From Oscillospiraceae bacterium (lineage in GTDB: Bacteria > Bacillota > Clostridia > Oscillospirales > Acutalibacteraceae): a stretch of DNA of 6,103 nt. The notes under the pieces were generated by a model, which worked only from the letters and a program-made list of their open reading frames with translations, did no database searches and had not been told where the DNA came from. The stretch spans positions 1 through 6,103 of the forward strand of contig WRDE01000134.1 of the NCBI GenBank assembly GCA_009783605.1, read 5' to 3'. Below are positions 5,096 to 6,103 of this stretch, piece after piece. How positions within the stretch are numbered: position 1 is the stretch's first letter; every line of letters begins with the position of its first letter. A program made the position numbers and the translations under genes.

Positions 5096-6028
5096 ATGGG
5101 GATGTTTCAACGGATCGGTTTATTCAATTATTCCCGGCCGGGACCGGGAATTAATAAAGGTGTGCCCGAAAAGCACGCCTTTTTTCGCTTTTTTGAGTTG
5201 TATTTCCGTAAATTTTTCAAGCTGATCACCTGTAATCTGCTGTATGCGCTGGTAACGCTGCCGGTGCTGACCGCCGGTCTCGGCGATGTCGGGCTGGCGT
5301 ATATCACCCGCAACTATGTGCGGGAAAAACACGCGTTTGTCCCGGCCGATTTCTTCGGCGCCATCAAAAAGAATTGGAAACAGGCGCTTTTTACCGGTAT
5401 TTTTAATCTGTTGGTGACGGCGCTGCTGATCTATGATGTGCTGGCGTATGCCGAAAGCGCCATTTTGATGGTGCTCACCCTCTTTTTGCTGATTGTCTTC
5501 ATCTTCATGCAGTTTTATATCCCGCTGCTGATCGTCACCTTCAATCTGACCTACAAGCAGCTGTATAAAAACGCCTTGATTTTCGCCTTTGTCGGGGTGT
5601 TGCGCAACCTGTTGATCGCCGTGATCGTCATCCCTTTTTGGATCATGGCCTTTGTCGCCGTCATGGTCGGCGATATCCCGTCGATGCTGCTGTTGCTGGC
5701 GGTCTGGCTGCTTATCTACCCCTCCTTCCGGGCCTTTTTGACCCAGTTCGCCGTCTTCCCGCTGGTCCAGCGGTATATGATTGATCCCTATTATAAAGAC
5801 CGTCCGGAACAGGATACCGAGAAGCGGAAAGCGGTCGGGTTACCGGTGGAAAGGGCTGCCGAAATGCCGGAGGAAGACCAGCCGGTTTTCAAGGATATGG
5901 GACGGCAGGAGCTGCCCAAAGAGGAAAAGGAAACCGGCATGATCCCCAAGCAATACTCCCGGCGGGAGATGGAACGGTTTGAGCGGCGTCAGCGGAGCAG
6001 GGACGCGGACGAGGACGGGACGATTTGA
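5096..6028 (+). CDS. YesL family (DUF624) membrane protein
   Basis: The 310-residue product matches YesL/DUF624: an N-terminal GLFNYSRPGPGI segment, then FFELYFRKFFKLITCNLLY leading into the first membrane helix with VTLPVLTAGL, and VPADFFGAIKKNWKQ before the second. About five membrane helices lie at 42-63, 98-117, 121-147, 168-191 and 196-222. Residues 232-310 form a charged cytoplasmic tail longer than in many family members, ending RREMERFERRQRSRDADEDG. The function of the family is not established; members often lie near carbohydrate transport genes, but none is seen here. AAAAGGA near 5076-5082 is rather far (13 bases) from the ATG at 5096. A second in-frame ATG at 5102 is an alternative start. 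It follows the SpoIIM-like gene by 19 bases and ends just before a terminator hairpin. Confidence 0.88.
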   Translation: MGMFQRIGLFNYSRPGPGINKGVPEKHAFFRFFELYFRKFFKLITCNLLYALVTLPVLTAGLGDVGLAYITRNYVREKHAFVPADFFGAIKKNWKQALFTGIFNLLVTALLIYDVLAYAESAILMVLTLFLLIVFIFMQFYIPLLIVTFNLTYKQLYKNALIFAFVGVLRNLLIAVIVIPFWIMAFVAVMVGDIPSMLLLLAVWLLIYPSFRAFLTQFAVFPLVQRYMIDPYYKDRPEQDTEKRKAVGLPVERAAEMPEEDQPVFKDMGRQELPKEEKETGMIPKQYSRREMERFERRQRSRDADEDGTI

Positions 6029-6037
6029 TTGTATGGC

Positions 6038-6073
6038 GCGGGGCGGAGGGTATCCGCTCCCGCTTGCATTTTT
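6038..6073 (+). terminator. Rho-independent terminator after the YesL-like gene
   Basis: GCGGGGCGGA (6038-6047) pairs with TCCGCTCCCGC (6053-6063) with one bulged T and a 5-base loop. A T-rich tail with five T at 6069-6073 follows. It lies 9 bases after the YesL-like stop and closes the SpoIIM-like/YesL-like transcript. Confidence 0.75.
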
Positions 6074-6094
6074 ATCCATTTTTTAAGAAACCAC

Positions 6095-6100
6095 TTGACA
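6095..6100 (+). promoter_or_regulatory. Probable -35 box of the next gene
   Basis: A perfect TTGACA occurs right after the terminator, three bases before the window ends. Its matching -10 would lie outside, so this is only a candidate. Confidence 0.35.
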
Positions 6101-6103
6101 AAC

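Overview
The window looks like chromosomal DNA of a Gram-positive anaerobe of the Clostridia, probably in or near the Oscillospirales/Ruminococcaceae. This is inferred from the gene families (YlxM, YajC followed by a YrzE/TIGR04086-type membrane protein, a SpoIIM-type protein, YesL/DUF624), from near-perfect AGGAGG ribosome binding sites and from consensus sigma-A promoters with 17-base spacers. No species can be named from the sequence.

Layout. (1) Positions 1-119, minus strand: the N-terminal part of ylxM, the helix-turn-helix partner of the signal recognition particle genes. Its promoter carries a perfect 17-bp inverted repeat. (2) Positions 120-361: an AT-rich divergent control region with back-to-back promoters. 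(3) Positions 362-2509, plus strand: an accessory island for the cell surface. It holds a secreted protein with a ricin-type lectin domain and a caspase-like (clan CD) His/Cys peptidase domain, then a lipoprotein, then a 10-codon reading frame with an excellent ribosome binding site. It ends near a perfect 34-bp GC-cored palindrome. (4) Positions 2617-3111: a promoter and a small protein joining a Cys/His-rich N-terminus to a DUF861-type cupin. (5) Positions 3157-3590: yajC, an accessory subunit of the Sec translocase, with its own strong promoter. (6) Positions 3591-4326: three copies of an unidentified repeat of about 85 bp around a YrzE-like membrane protein, whose C-terminus is encoded by the repeat. 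(7) Positions 4411-6028: a SpoIIM-like membrane protein and a YesL-family membrane protein, closely spaced and probably co-transcribed, ending at a hairpin terminator. A TTGACA box at the right edge probably belongs to the next gene.

The conserved parts (ylxM, yajC and the membrane proteins) concern membrane protein targeting and the cell envelope. The island between them is AT-richer and encodes exported products. The most unusual items are the lectin/caspase-like protein with its lipoprotein neighbour, and the repeat family that abuts the 3' ends of two genes.
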